From Seiridium cupressi (Eukaryota; Ascomycota; Sordariomycetes; Amphisphaeriales; Sporocadaceae), in assembly GCA_036674765.1 (NCBI GenBank), contig JARVKI010000089.1:117366-181365 (forward strand): a stretch of 64,000 nt of DNA. The letters run 5' to 3'. This document shows, piece by piece, positions 47,647-59,668 of this stretch; the first letter of the stretch is position 1; each line of letters starts with the position of its first letter. The position numbers were made by a program, and so were the translations under genes. The notes below the pieces were generated by a model. It ran no database searches, was not told the origin of the DNA, and saw only the letters and a program-made list of their open reading frames with translations.

Positions 47647-48305
47647 CTTGACAAAACGTCGCGCAACGACGAAGGAACCAGCCTGCGTTTGACTGGCTGA
47701 TGTTGCAAGACCTGGAGAAGACCAGCTCTGCTTGCGCCAATTGTCTGTCGTCTCATGGTCCGGGTGGCTGTTATATCAATTCAAGACCACAGCTCGATCC
47801 TCAATCATGCCACGGCGGAGAAGACTTGCCAAGGTTAGTATCGCGGCCGCGAATTGGAGACCTGGGGTATCTCGCTAACATAGTGCAATGCGGGGACCCC
47901 AGGTCGCTACCAGCCCGGCTGAACTGAACTAAGTATGAATAGGACATCAAAGCGACAGACATGTGACCGAGCTTGCCGAGTATTGCGAATCTATTGGGAA
48001 ACAGGGTATATTGCTGGTGGTCGTGGGTGCTGTAGTGGGTCAGTAGAGGCTTTAATCACCGTTCAGGCGATCCAGTGGCTGGCCTCGCTAAAATGCTTAT
48101 GCACATTCCACGAATGAGGCGGGGTCTTCGGCTATGGACAACCCGACAAGCATGGCAGTCCCTTCGTTTGTCGTATGTCAGCCCAGGATGCCAAAGAGCT
48201 AGGGTAGATACAAGTCCAAAGCTATCCCCCCTGATTGCCCAGTGTAGGTAACCTAGCCTCCGAACCGTCAGCTCGGGTCCTAGCACCAAAGAACAAGTCA
48301 CAAAC
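47647..48305. promoter_or_regulatory. Bidirectional promoter of transporter and rhamnosidase, CreA-type sites
   Basis: 659 bp between divergent ATGs. SYGGRG motifs, the consensus of the carbon catabolite repressor CreA, occur at 47862-47867 (CTGGGG), 47890-47895 (GCGGGG), 47897-47902 (CTGGGG on minus) and 48119-48124 (GCGGGG). The first three fall within 41 bp. The motif is short and turns up by chance about once per 250 bp on two strands, so clustering is the point of interest. It would fit repression by glucose of a sugar-use gene pair. Confidence 0.45.
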
Positions 48306-50870
48306 ATGGTCTCCTCCGAAGAGCAAAGTGTACGCCTGTCCAGCTCTCGCTCCGAGGAGTATACACGGGCAATCATTATTGACAGCGGTACTAGACTATC
48401 AATGAGCTCCAGGCCAATTGGGTTTGGGTTCCTGACTGGGTCGACTCTTCCAAGGACAACACGGCGGGGAGGATTGTCAAGTTCACACGCAACATCAATC
48501 TTACCTCCGAGCCGGACCGAGCCCTGCTGTCGTTCTCTGCTGATACAAGGTACAAGCTATACGTCAATGGAGTTCGGGCCGCTGTCGGTCCGGCTCGTGG
48601 CCACAACACCATATGGTACTACGACACTCTTGACATTGCACCATACCTCAAAGCTGGCGACAATGAAATCAAATTCCTGGTGCTTCGGTATTTCGCTGCC
48701 TCGCGGGCAGCGATGCCATTCGTGAGGACCTCATTTCCGGGGTTGACTGTTATTGGTGATGTAAAGACTGGTGATGCCGTCACGAGCCTCAACTCTCGCG
48801 AAGGTTGGCAAGCTCAGATTGATGACAACATCTTGTTTCCAACGGGTCTCATCGACGACGTATTTCTCCATGTTAGTTTAACCCTTTGAATTATCAATCA
48901 TGACGCATTTCGAACTGATTCCTTGTCTTGCGTAGATCAACGAGCGAACCACTCCTAGCACACCAAACGCGCCAGTGGTTCCCAAGCCGTACGGATTCGA
49001 AACTCTAAACGGCGAGTTGGCTCCATGGCGATTGCGATCACGCGTCATTCCTTTACCTGAGGAAAGCCATGTCGCTGTCAACACCATTAGGTCCTGCGAA
49101 AGCGCTAATGCCACTGACGACTGGACCGCATGCCTCTCAAGTGGCAAGCCTTTGGCTCTTGCAAGTAATTCCGTGCACACACTTGACCTGCAAGCAGATG
49201 TCCATTCAACAGCATTCATCTCATGGACATTCAAAACTTCGAAGAAGTCCCAAGTCACATTCAAAGCTATATATTCGGAGGGGTATGAACTCGAACCTCG
49301 CTCTTATCCCTTCTTCCGGACTAAAGCCAACCGCCTAGAGACCAAGGATGGTCATCTCATCGGACCCTTCGACTTGGTTACATTGGATCTCTCAGATGAC
49401 CAAACTGTCAAGTACGAGCCATTCTGGTTTCGCACATTTCGCGTCATGCGCCTTGAAGTTACTGTCGGTCCTGAGCCGGTTGAACTTCTGGGTTTCGAGG
49501 CCAAACAAGCGAATTATCCAATCCGACCCAAGGCCACCTGGAGAGAACCCGGTGATCCTCCCAGTGAACAGATTTGGGATGTTTCAATTAGAACGATGCG
49601 CAATTGCATGTTCGATGGGTATTCAGACTGCCCGTTCTATGAGCAGCTCCAGTAAGCCGACACACCTACAGCTTAATATGTTTTTTTATCTAATTGTAAT
49701 TTCAGGTACTCTGGCGATTCACGTTCGGTCGGCTTATTTCATTACTTACTCTCGGGCGATGATCAGTTGATGAGACAAGCCATTACCAATTTTGCGGCGT
49801 CTATCACCCCTGAAGGCCTGACTCAATCACGTTTTCCCTCCCATGTTCCCCAGATCATTGCTGGTTTTTCACTATACTGGGTGTTGCAAGTATGTGATCA
49901 TCACCTCTTCTTTGGCGACACCGCATATACGAGATCATTCCTGCCTCGTGTTGATGGCGTATTTGAATTCTTCGAATCACATATTGATGACCTGGGCCTC
50001 GTCAGTGGCATCCCTGAGGATGCCTGGCAGTACGTTGACTGGGTGACCAGTTGGGGTGCGACAGACGACCATCCGGACAAGGGAGTACCAACCTCAGGCC
50101 GTAAGACAAACCGGCATACCTATTTCAGCATGCTCTACGCATATGTTCTGAAGCAAGCAGCTCAACTAGTGCGCGATGTCGGTAGACCTGGGTATGCAGA
50201 AGAGTATGAAGCACGGGCTACTGCTGTCGTGGAGGCTATTCGAAAACATTGTTACGATGAAAAATTCTTTACGGATTCTACAGTTGACGTCGCAGATGAG
50301 CTATCCTACTCGCAGCACTGCCAGGTCTTCGGAGTGCTATCTGGCGCTGCACTTCCCGAAGATCGCACTCGTCTCTTGACAGAATCCTTCGCCGACACAC
50401 GGTTCTCGAAATGCTCGTATGTTATGAAGTTCTATGCGCTTCGGGCTTTCGCTCTCGCGGGCGATGAACCATACGAGACTTTCTGGGCTACAGTGTGGGA
50501 CCCGTGGAGGCACATGTTGGCGAACAATCTGTCCACGTGGGAAGAAGACGATGTACGACAACGGTCGGACTGTCACGCTTGGGGTAGTGTGCCGATATAT
50601 GAGTATTGCACCGAGCTTGCTGGTGTACGTCCCATCGCGCCGGGGGCATCTAGGATACTCTTCAAGCCACGCCTCTGTTTAAGTGAGGCCATTGAAGCTA
50701 AGGTTGCGTTGGGCAAGGACAACCTCGCTGCGGTGTCGTGGAGCATCGGTTCGGATGGGAAGAAGCACGTGAAATTGCAACTTGAAAAGGCTATTGGTGT
50801 TACGAGTGTGCTCCCTTCAGGAGATGAGGTGGATCATGGGACCGTTGATCACCTCGACCTATTGTTCTAG
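48306..50870 (+). CDS. GH78 alpha-L-rhamnosidase, cytoplasmic type
   Basis: Exons 48306-48329, 48395-48871, 48936-49651 and 49706-50870 give 793 aa. Exon 1 codes eight residues and is the weakest point (GTACGC donor, ACTAG acceptor). The N-terminal beta domains show WVWVPDWVD and ADTRYKLYVNG; the (alpha/alpha)6 catalytic domain has FDGYSDCPFYEQLQYSGDSR, holding the acidic residues of family 78, then EDAWQYVDWV and DCHAWGSVPIYEYCTELAGV. The C-terminal beta-sandwich ends LPSGDEVDHGTVDHLDLLF. The enzyme cleaves terminal alpha-L-rhamnose from glycosides or rhamnogalacturonan pieces. No signal peptide is seen, so it should work inside the cell on imported substrate, which fits the divergent sugar transporter. 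It converges on the secreted GH28 gene only 185 bp away. Confidence 0.9.
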
Positions 50871-51055
50871 GCACGCAGTCGTATTATTCGTCGCCCGAGC
50901 GCATTAAATAAATGCCTTTAGAACGCAACATCGGCTGACCAAAGGCTTTGCTCCCCAATTTGAGTTGGAGAGCCGAGTCAAATTGGTTCGTACTATTAAT
51001 GGTGTCTCCGAGTGCATCTTGAGTATGATAACTCATGGATCCCAATGCCTCAATA

Positions 51056-52602
51056 TCAACATCCCGTAAGACCGTGGATTCCACCGCTTGCTGTGTAGTT
51101 ACAACTACCCGTTGGATTTGCACCTGTCGATCCAGTGTACGTCAAGTCTTGAAAGCAGATATCGTAGCAAGGCTCCATCTCGCTACATAAAACACTGATC
51201 GTTGATGAACCCGTGAGCGTTCCAGTGAAGCTAATCATGAGAGGCAAGTCAGCTGCTTGTTCGACCACCAGGTATTTCTTCAGGAAAACTCACTTGATGA
51301 AATTGATATCATCGATTAGCATCTTACTCGTTCCAGAGTACGATCCATTATTGCCGTTGTCCTGCGTAATCGAAACCGCACTGGCCGCACCTGTCACATC
51401 GACGTTTTCAAAAGTAAGGTTCCGCACAGTGCCCCAGCCTCCACCTCTGGGCTGGCCTGCACTTTCGTAACTAGCCTGTGGAACGAGGTATCCTATCCAG
51501 GTTTTGATATACGTCCCATACCTAGTTCCTGGTACCTATGTGCTGGATTAGGGCTCTTCAAAATTTCACTGCACACAGACAACATACAGCAATATTGGTG
51601 AGAATGACATTCTCGACGCTGGAATCCTCTTCGTACTGGCCCAAGCTACCAATGGCGATGCCGTTCCCACCATGACATGTCACGTTGTTGATGGTCATGT
51701 TATATGAGCGTGGCTTGATGGCGATGCAGTCATCACCCCCTGTATAGTCAAGGCCATCGAGAGTGACGTTGTTGACGTCCATAGTGTCTAAAAGGTCTGT
51801 CAGTGGCGTCCTAACTCCTAGCATCAATGTGTGACAGCGAACATACTGAAACCATCAGTATTCTGGACCCAGTTTGCCCCGGACGGCGCATTCGGCGCGA
51901 CGTGGGCGTATAAATCTGTGAACTTCAAATTTGTGCCATTCATGACGTTGAAACCCCAAAGTGGGGATTGTTTCAAGAAGAACGAGCTGACCTGGACGTT
52001 GCTGACGTTCCATAATACGAAACTCTTTTTAATTCGTCAGTACAGGGTATGCCAACAATAGGTTGAGATGACCATACCATTGGTCGACCAGGCAGAGTGG
52101 TGCCCGCTTCATCATCATACCACGCCTCACCGTTCCCGTTGATACCACCAGTACCATATCCGTTGATATTTAGGCCATCACCGCTCAGAATAAATCCAGC
52201 GTGGTGGTTCTGGAAGGCAATCGGGTACGAATTGTTTCTCCAGTATTCCAGGTCGTCAGAGAGCTGCATTTGAAGACGTCAGCGACGATCGCAAGCGGTT
52301 CCACAAAGCGCACCCACAGTCCATTGACCTTTCCACTCGATATTGACATCGTGTACTTCGGCATGGAGACGCTCGCCAATCCAGTAGTTCTGGTCCTCCG
52401 GGAAGACTATCGTACTGCCGGAATGGCACTTGCAAAATGCATATAGGATGTTGCCAACATCGCTCTGATTATTGCCGGTGCTGGTGACTGTGCATACTCT
52501 CTTTTCATTGACGACGTCGACGTCAACGTAGCTATTGCTGCTCTGTGCTGAGCAGAAAGTGAGTGCGACCAGAAGCGCCAGCGCGGAATTCTGTTTCAAC
52601 AT
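51056..52602 (-). CDS. Secreted GH28 pectinase (exo-polygalacturonase/rhamnogalacturonan hydrolase type)
   Basis: Exons 52602-52318, 52263-52078, 52024-51847, 51787-51588, 51535-51294 and 51230-51056 give 421 aa. A signal peptide opens it (ALALLVALTFCSAQ). Right-handed beta-helix and GH28 motifs: NTDGF (motif I), TGGDDCIAIKPRS (motif II, two catalytic Asp), CHGGNGIAIGSLGQY (motif III variant, in place of the endo-type GHG) and YIKTW (motif IV, Tyr in place of Arg). These variants and the cysteine-rich C-terminus (CSEMEPCYDICFQDL) point to an exo-acting subgroup on homogalacturonan or rhamnogalacturonan. The GH78 neighbour favours rhamnogalacturonan, by inference. Many N-glycosylation sequons (NVT, NNS, NMT, NGS, NFT, NYT) fit secretion. 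Confidence 0.9.
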
Positions 52603-53190
52603 GATGAATCTTCAACGCGCGAGTCCAAGATGATCAGGACGACAATTGGATTCTTGATATGTTGAGACTAGAACCGTTAGGACTTTAGAAATATGTATGA
52701 CTTATAGTCGCCTTTTCGTGACAAACACAGGCGAACCTCAGACGAATTCAGTGAGCCAAGCGTGCACTAGAAGCTTTATCCAGCGTCATCCCGCATAGAC
52801 TGCCGGCTCTAGGGTGCGGGGCCTGCAAGTTGATTGCGGATATGGTTTATGGCCGAAGATCTCCACATTTTTCGTAGCCAACGTCTCCCAGAAATCCGGG
52901 GAGCCGAAGCTTGTTCGAGATGCTAAACAGGGGTCCACCGCGATTGACACACATATCTAAGCCTCTTCATTATTGGAAAATGATTCAACAGCCCTGCCAA
53001 GGACTGATGATCACCATCCCCACAGTGTCCGTTATATAATTCAAGTTTCTTTTTTCTACTAACGTACTCCAGCAATGGCACTTCTAAACGTCCTTTGGAG
53101 GATAGCGAGGGATGAAAGGATGCCATCAAGACCAGTAGGCCTATTTGCAATTCTGACGTTATACAAGTGGCAACACTTCTCCGCCTGCTA
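52603..53190. other. Promoter region of GH28 gene
   Basis: 588 bp upstream of the GH28 start and downstream of the serine hydrolase stop. No further gene. Confidence 0.45.
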
Positions 53191-55065
53191 TCAGCCCACG
53201 CGATCGAACCAGACGAGAGGCACATCCTCCCCTTCCATCCTGACATCCATACCAAGCTGTGAGACACGTCCTTCTGTATCGACCCGGAACTGCACTCTCA
53301 CACCAGCTAGGGGCTGTTCGGGATCTTGGTACGACAGTGTATGGACCCATCCTATCCAATAGTCACCCGTCTTGTGCCCCAAGTCATAGTACAACTGAAG
53401 ATATAAGTCCTCCGGTGTTCTGATCCTCAGGTGGCACTGTTCAACTTCGAGCGGGAGTAGCTTGTAGTTACTGTTCTTGCCGCCGCACTCTAGCTCTACG
53501 AGGAAGGTTCCATATCCGGGGTCTCGATATTCTCCGGTATGGCTTACTAGCGACAGGGTGGGCGGCTGGGGAGGCGACGGCAGTTCAGGGTATAGGCGTT
53601 CGGGGGTTGCCTTGATGTATTCGAGCAGAAATTTGAAAGTCTGCTTCGCTCTGTGATGAATCAGTCAAGTGCTGACGGTAAATCGGTGATAGTAAGGCCA
53701 CTCACTGTTCTTCATGGTTAAACCTCTTCTCCTCTTCCACGTTGAATAAGTCGTACAGTATGCGGTAGAGCACAATCTTGATCCCATCGAGCGGAGAATT
53801 GACCATGACCACGATGCCAATGTCCTTGGAAGGTATCATCAACATCTCCGTCCGGAACGTGGAGACAAAGCCACCATGGAACCAGACCTGCTCGTCCTGA
53901 AAAATGCCACTAGCCCAGCCCAAAGAGTATGTTGTCGGCCCCACAAATGGTGGCCCAGGCCTGTCCCAGAAGCTCCGGGCTGATTTCAGCTCACGATGGC
54001 CAGCTTTGGTCATAGGTTTCGCCTCAGACATCATGACGCGCAAGTACTTAACGTAGTCGAGGACGCTCGACACGGTACTACCTGCTCCTTCATCTGCGCT
54101 TTCGTCGAGAATTGGTTGTGCGATATACTCGCCCGTGCTTAATTTGTACCAGTACCCCTCAGCGATGGGTAGACCGCTGGCCTTGTACCTCGGATCATGA
54201 GCACCTAAAAATGTGCTGTTCATACCCATCGGGCCCCAAAGATAGGTATGGAAAAACTCGCCCAAGCTCAGGCCGGCGAGTTTAGTGACGAGATAGCCCA
54301 TCATGTTGAACATGTGATTGCAGTACTGGAACTTGGCGCGTGGCTCAGCGGATAGAGGGAGATATCGCAAACGGTGGACCAATTCCTCCGTGGTTTTGGA
54401 AATGGACAAGTCATGACGTGGGTAGCCTGTCCGATGAGACAATGCGTCTTCAATGGTGATATGGCGAGTGGCCCACTCATCGCTCAGCACGAACTCCTCG
54501 GGCATCAGGCTGGAAATTGGCGTTGTCCATTGGATCGAGGAGTAGTCCGACGTGTTATCGATCAGGAGTGAGACGGCCGCAGCAGTGAAGGACTTGGTGG
54601 TGCTCCCTGTGAAGAAGAGTGTGTCGGGAGTGACTGGTGTCGCAGGCAGCGAGGCATTTCCAAAACCCTGGTACCGATAGAGTTAATGTTTGCGATCACA
54701 GAAAGGGTTTTGCAAGGGGGGCGTAAAAATAGCAACAGACTTCTGGACAATAAATCAAATCGACAGCGGCCTATTGGCGTCATGGCGCAAGGTCGCCCGT
54801 AGATAAGGAGATGAGCGGAATGTCTTACTTTAGCCCATGTTTCGTTGTCTTGAATGACTGCTACAGCTAGCCCCGGAATATGCCATCGTTGCATTATTCC
54901 GCCGATATAGTCCTCCAGTGCTGGGGTAAGGTTGGCGAGATTGGAGGCATGGTCTGTGGAGCCTTTGGCGGCATTTGATGTCGACACGAGAGGCTGTTGT
55001 GCATCGGGAAAGGAGGCTGCACAACAGCCAATGAAAAGACCTGGACACGTGTAGAGAAGCTTCAT
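53191..55065 (-). CDS. Serine hydrolase, class C beta-lactamase fold
   Basis: Exons 55065-54829, 54667-53706 and 53650-53191 give 552 aa. Hydrophobic N-terminus (LLYTCPGLFIGCCAAS) acts as a signal peptide. The beta-lactamase/transpeptidase-like domain shows all three motifs: FTGSTTKSFTAAAVSLLI (SxxK nucleophile), KFQYCNHMFNMMGYL (YxN) and WFHGGFVSTFRTEM (HxG). A C-terminal ~150-residue beta domain follows (HTGEYRDPGYGTFLVELE). Fungal members are esterases or amide hydrolases of unknown natural substrate; some act in secondary metabolism (LovD-like) but this one is secreted. The first intron (161 nt) is longer than others here. It is followed head-to-head, 1.1 kb away, by an MFS exporter, so a shared detoxification or metabolite role is possible. 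Confidence 0.87.
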
Positions 55066-56144
55066 AATGGGGAATGTATTGTGTCAAGTGAGTGCATGCT
55101 CATGCGGAGACATTGTTGAGATAGCAACAAAGCGACGGGTCATGACGCAAAGTCATCGCTGTGCCGCAGGGCGACAGGGGTTTGGGCCTGTCTGGGTCGC
55201 TCGCTGGAGTCATTGGCAGCTATCGCTAGGAAAGCTTCAGCGTGTTCCTGAAGATACTGTAGGCTAGAAGGACTGCAATTCAGATCTCTATCATCAGTGT
55301 CAGTATGTCAATCTAGGCCTGGTTGTGCATTTCTAGCTGCCATTGCACTTCTGACCAAGTCGGCCAGGGTATTCGGCCTAGTCCGCGCCGTCTCTCGCGG
55401 CGATGATGCGCCAACGTTGCGCGACGACGACAGAGAGCTTGTAATATACGAGCCCATGACCGACTTACGCGACAAATCAACCAAGCAATGTAGGATAAAC
55501 ATGGTGATTTTTTCGGATGTACATATGATGGACCGCATCGAGGCTATCGGAAGCTGTAGCTGCCGGAGTTCAACTGAGTGGTCTAATTATCCTTGAGTTA
55601 TGCAGCAGTTATGTACATGTAGCCCAAAGACCATCACTCTAGGTTACGCCATTTTAAGCCTAGACTACCTACTTGCGAATGTCGGAATTTCCGAACTACG
55701 GGAACGCAGCCGGGGTTCAGCTGTACTCTGTAAGACCGCCGAGGTCCATTTCGATCATGATTGATATTCTGGAGGAGCGTCCACTGTCTTATACTCTCTA
55801 CTCCCTTCTCTCTTTTTAAAGCGACCGATTTTAACTTTGCTTGCCAGACGCTGTGTGAATAATAGCCGGTATTCATTTCAGCAAGTGCCACGAGGCTCCG
55901 CCGCGAACAGCCCCGCAAAAGCAATTCCCAGTGGATCGAACCCGCTGTTGGCGCCAAAGTAGAAATCTGGGGTGCGTAAGGCTGATAGCTAATCCTCAGT
56001 AAGCTCAAGAATTCCCCAGAATTCACATCCGTCATCACCAACGCGTAGTGCGGGTTGCTTCCGTACCATGTAGCTGAGGAATCGTACATCAGATATCCTG
56101 CTTACGTTGTCTTGCTTTTGCAGTCGCCTCCAGCCGCAGGTGTT
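55066..56144. promoter_or_regulatory. Divergent promoters of serine hydrolase and MFS exporter
   Basis: 1.08 kb. A pyrimidine-rich CTTGCTTTTGCAG just before the MFS start (56111-56123) looks like an acceptor, so a 5'-UTR intron is possible. No gene seen. Confidence 0.4.
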
Positions 56145-57880
56145 ATGGCATCCAATGAACCACAAATAGCCGACGCGCACGAGTCGCACGAGCCACCCGA
56201 GCAGCGGCTAAGCCTGCAAGCCGCCGTCGAAGGTCGCGATGCCGACAGATCCCTGAATGGGAAGTCTCTACAGAGTACGGAAGCAGCATATGAGAAGCCG
56301 GCTACGCCTACAGGCACTACTGGTAGCGAGGACCGCGATGTCGAGAAGCAGTCTGGTGCTGAGGGGGTCATTGTTGCTTCGGCAGAGGACACCGATAATG
56401 ATGATCCCAACATCGTCCGGTGGGACGACGATGACCCGGAACACCCATTCAATTGGCCGCGCTGGCGCACATTGACAAATTTGTTCCTGATCAGTTTCAT
56501 GACTTTCTTGACGCCGCTAGCTTCGTGTAAGGGACAAGCTCCGAAAATGCGAACCAGTAATCACTGACATTGCTGACAGCGATCTTTGCCCCTGGTGTAC
56601 CACAACTTATGGAGGAGTTCCAGAGCGATAGTCTGGAGCTTGCAGCATTTGTCGTGTCCGTTTACATCCTGGGTTTCGCCTTTGGCCCTCTGATCATAGC
56701 TCCCATGTCCGAAATTTATGGCCGAGTCATCATGTATCACGTTTGCAACGTCTGCTTCATCGCCTTTCTCGTTGCCTGCGCTCTAGCTCCCAGTCTCAAC
56801 TCCTTGATCGTGTTCCGATTCTTTAGCGGCGTCTTTGGTGCGTGTCCTGTCACGAATGGTGGCGGGTCCATCGCGGACATGGTTCCCCAAGAGCGAAGGG
56901 CTGCTGCCATGGCCGGCTATACTATAGGACCCTTGCTAGGTCCTATCATCGGCCCGATCGCCGGAGGCTTCCTGGCTGAGGCGATGGGTTGGAGGTGGGA
57001 CTTTTGGCTCTTGGCCATCGTCGCTGGCGCCCTCTCGCTCGTCATGTTGGTGACAATGAAGGAGACATATCACCCCCTACTGCTCCAGCGCAAGACCGAA
57101 CGATTACGAAAAGAGACGGGAAACCAGTTGCTCCGGTCTCAACTGGACAATGGGCTGTCGCCGCGTGACTACTTCAAGCGTGGCATTATCCGCCCGATGA
57201 AGATGATCGTCAAGTCACCCATCATCATCATTCTCTCCGTTTTCGTCGCCATCGCTTATGGCTACTTGTACCTTATGTTCACGTCGATGACCATAGTTTT
57301 CGAAGAGTACTATGGCTTTAGTACTAGTCTGGTTGGATTATCTTTCATAGGTCTTGGTGTCGGATCGCTCGCAGGTGTCGGATTCTTCAGCACAACATCT
57401 GATCGGTACATGAAGAAAAAGGCCGCTGAAGCCGACGCTCTAGCTGAGTCTACTGGGGCTGCCAAGGAAGGCATGAAGCCCGAGTATCGACTGCCCCTAT
57501 TTCCGTACGGAGCGCTCATGCTACCTGTTGGTCTTTTCCTGTATGGCTGGACGGCTGAGTACAGAGTCCATTGGATCGTACCCATCATCGGGACTGCCAT
57601 TGTGGGCATGGGCAACCTTGTGATCTTCATGTCATTGCAGCTGTATCTGATTGACGCCTTTACCGCCTATGCCGCCTCTGCCATGGCTGCCAATACAGTC
57701 GTTCGTTCAATCGCTGGTGGTGTTTTGCCTTTGGCTGGTTTGAGGATGTACGAACGTTTGGGCGTGGGGTGGGGGAACAGTCTATTGGGCTTCATCGCGC
57801 TTCTGCTAGTCCCTGCTGCCTTTGCCATCATCAAGTACGGCGAGCAGATCAGGAAGCGGTTTGAGATTAAGAATCTCTAG
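56145..57880 (+). CDS. MFS exporter, DHA1 (12-TM) type
   Basis: Exons 56145-56526 and 56580-57880 (53-nt intron, TGCTGACAG acceptor, phase 1) give 560 aa. The N-terminal ~110 residues are acidic and cytoplasmic, ending DDDDPEHPFNWPRWRT, which is typical of fungal DHA1 drug:H+ antiporters. TM1-2 follow (FLISFMTFLTPLASSIFAPG, LAAFVVSVYILGFAFGPLII) with motif A-like PMSEIYGR, then FRFFSGVFGACPVTNGGGSIAD, motif C-like AGYTIGPLLGPIIGPIAGGF, a central loop RKTERLRKETGN, and the last helices (GVGWGNSLLGFIALLLVPAAFAII). It should export toxic compounds or metabolites at the plasma membrane. Intact, unlike the MFS gene at 5.4-7.1 kb. Confidence 0.9.
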
Positions 57881-57967
57881 TAGGACGTTCCGCGTTCTGT
57901 GAATCAGTCATGAATGTCAAATAGAAAACAAAAGTATCAGTGATTTACACATCCCAAATTGGGCTAA

Positions 57968-58357
57968 TATGCAGCATTTAATCACCGCCAAAGGCCATGC
58001 GTAAAATACCTGCTTGCGCGTGGAGCGGATGCAAATGGCGAAGTTGAAGGGAGAACTGAGAGGGGCCCACCGGACTGGATGTTCCTTTGCCATCCTGTGG
58101 AATCTGTCTTGTGGAAGACTTGGTATATCGACGAGAAGATTGATGGCAATCATGGCGATACAGAAGATACGATGGGCATCCTCGAAGACCTTCTACACCA
58201 TGGCGCAGATCCCGCCAGGGTGACAGGGGATTTGATAGAGAACCTTGGCATTTGCGCGGAAGATCAAGAGACATCAACGCTCTCAAGAGCTTTGGCATTA
58301 ATTAAGGCAGCTCATGTCAGGACCCCCGTTGAAGACAAGGAGGATGCCGGGGAGTGA
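57968..58357 (+). pseudogene. Ankyrin-repeat gene fragment
   Basis: An open frame without a proper start codes two ankyrin units: CVKYLLARGADANGEV and ILEDLLHHGADPARVTGDL. It ends at TGA 58355-58357, less than 100 bp after the MFS exporter stop. There is no upstream part of the gene, as a stop lies just before 57968. It looks like the C-terminal remnant of an ankyrin protein. Confidence 0.55.
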
Positions 58358-59467
58358 CGTGAGGAGAAGACGACCACACAGTACGGCCAAACTTTCCCTA
58401 GTACTAGTTTCCCCCAATGCTAAGACGGTTAACCATTCAGTGCTTATTGTGACGACTTGCATATCCGTTTGTGAACGCTGGCGGCCCATTAGAAGGATCC
58501 GTGTATAGTTGATCGTCCTGTAGCCAGGGCCATGTACTCTCGACCTGAGGCTTTAGCGAAGCAACATTAAGAAATGGCGCATGTCCAGACTTCTGTGGAT
58601 TTCCTTGACGTAGCGACTGCTAGGGATCATCATCAGGACCCCGCGACATCATGAACATAGAGCTACGGTATTATTCAGTCACAGAGCAATCGTGAGGGTA
58701 ATCTGCCACCGTATCTTGTGACATGACTATTTTGAGAAGTATTAACTGGATTTAAGTTTTGACTGTTGTATGACGATAGGAAGGTTGACAATCAGAATGT
58801 AATATTTTATGCGGGGATTTACGGTTATTTTGTCACATTTTGTCATAGACATCGACGTTTATCAGCGCTTTTCGAAGACATGACTTATGTAGTAGGGACA
58901 ACGTTCTACCTCAATAGTCTTCTCAATCAATAACTAGAATGAACCTGTGGCCATCAGCGCCGGAAACTTCTTCCATACGCACGAAAGCTTGAAAGCTTCC
59001 CCCGGCTGGCCATAGTCTAGCCACTGCGTGGGGTTCACTTATGCTTCCACCTATGGCTCCACCCCATATATTGAATACCAAGCCCAGTCAATATACAGTT
59101 GATTCCCACCGCAGAATAACCAGGTACTTGAGGTGTAGTAAGAGAGCTCGAATGTCACCATTGAACTTGTGTCAGCCATTTGAGGTTGGTTATATGGCCT
59201 TCTGTGGGTGGTTTATCTGCAGATCATAGGTACACTGGACTATGAAGAAGGCGTGGCTGGATTGATGAAACGGGTATCCCGGATAAGAAAGCTTAAGGAT
59301 AAGCGCCCTTCTTCGAGGTAGGAGGCGGTATCGAAGGCGGTTCGATGCGGACGTGCAACGGGCAGAAGCGTGAAGAACAATCCTGTGATACTGATCGTTA
59401 GTCAAGCTGCCAAAGCCAACGTGGACGTTCCAAGACAGGGTTGCGGACAGAAACCAAAAGGCGAAAG
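58358..59467. other. Gene-poor stretch
   Basis: 1.1 kb. Short frames only; a minus-strand frame 59190-59519 may carry alternative 3' sequence of the next small gene. No motif seen. Confidence 0.4.
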
Positions 59468-59668
59468 TTAACCTATGTAAGATCTGAAAGGTCGAATCTC
59501 TGCAGAGAGGGGAAGGCAATGGGGCGACGAACCTTTATCAGTCGGTGATGCCATAGCTCGACGGGTCCTTCTACAACGTCTAAGTAGTTTAGTGGTTATA
59601 ACGACGGCTGGTGGTAAGGCGAGAATTGTCGCCACAATTGCGATTATTGCTTCATTCGATAATCCCAT
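59468..59668 (-). CDS. Small single-pass membrane protein
   Basis: 66 aa from ATG 59668: a short polar start (GLSNEA), one helix (IIAIVATILALPPAVVITTKLL), then a basic stop-transfer run (RRCRRTRRAM) and a polar tail. The pattern is common in fungal hypothetical proteins that begin with the same motif. The positive-inside rule puts the C-terminus in the cytoplasm. A GTTCGT donor after TDK (59533) and acceptor TACATAG near 59470 could give a longer spliced form. Function unknown. Confidence 0.5.
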   Translation of the reverse strand: MGLSNEAIIAIVATILALPPAVVITTKLLRRCRRTRRAMASPTDKGSSPHCLPLSAEIRPFRSYIG

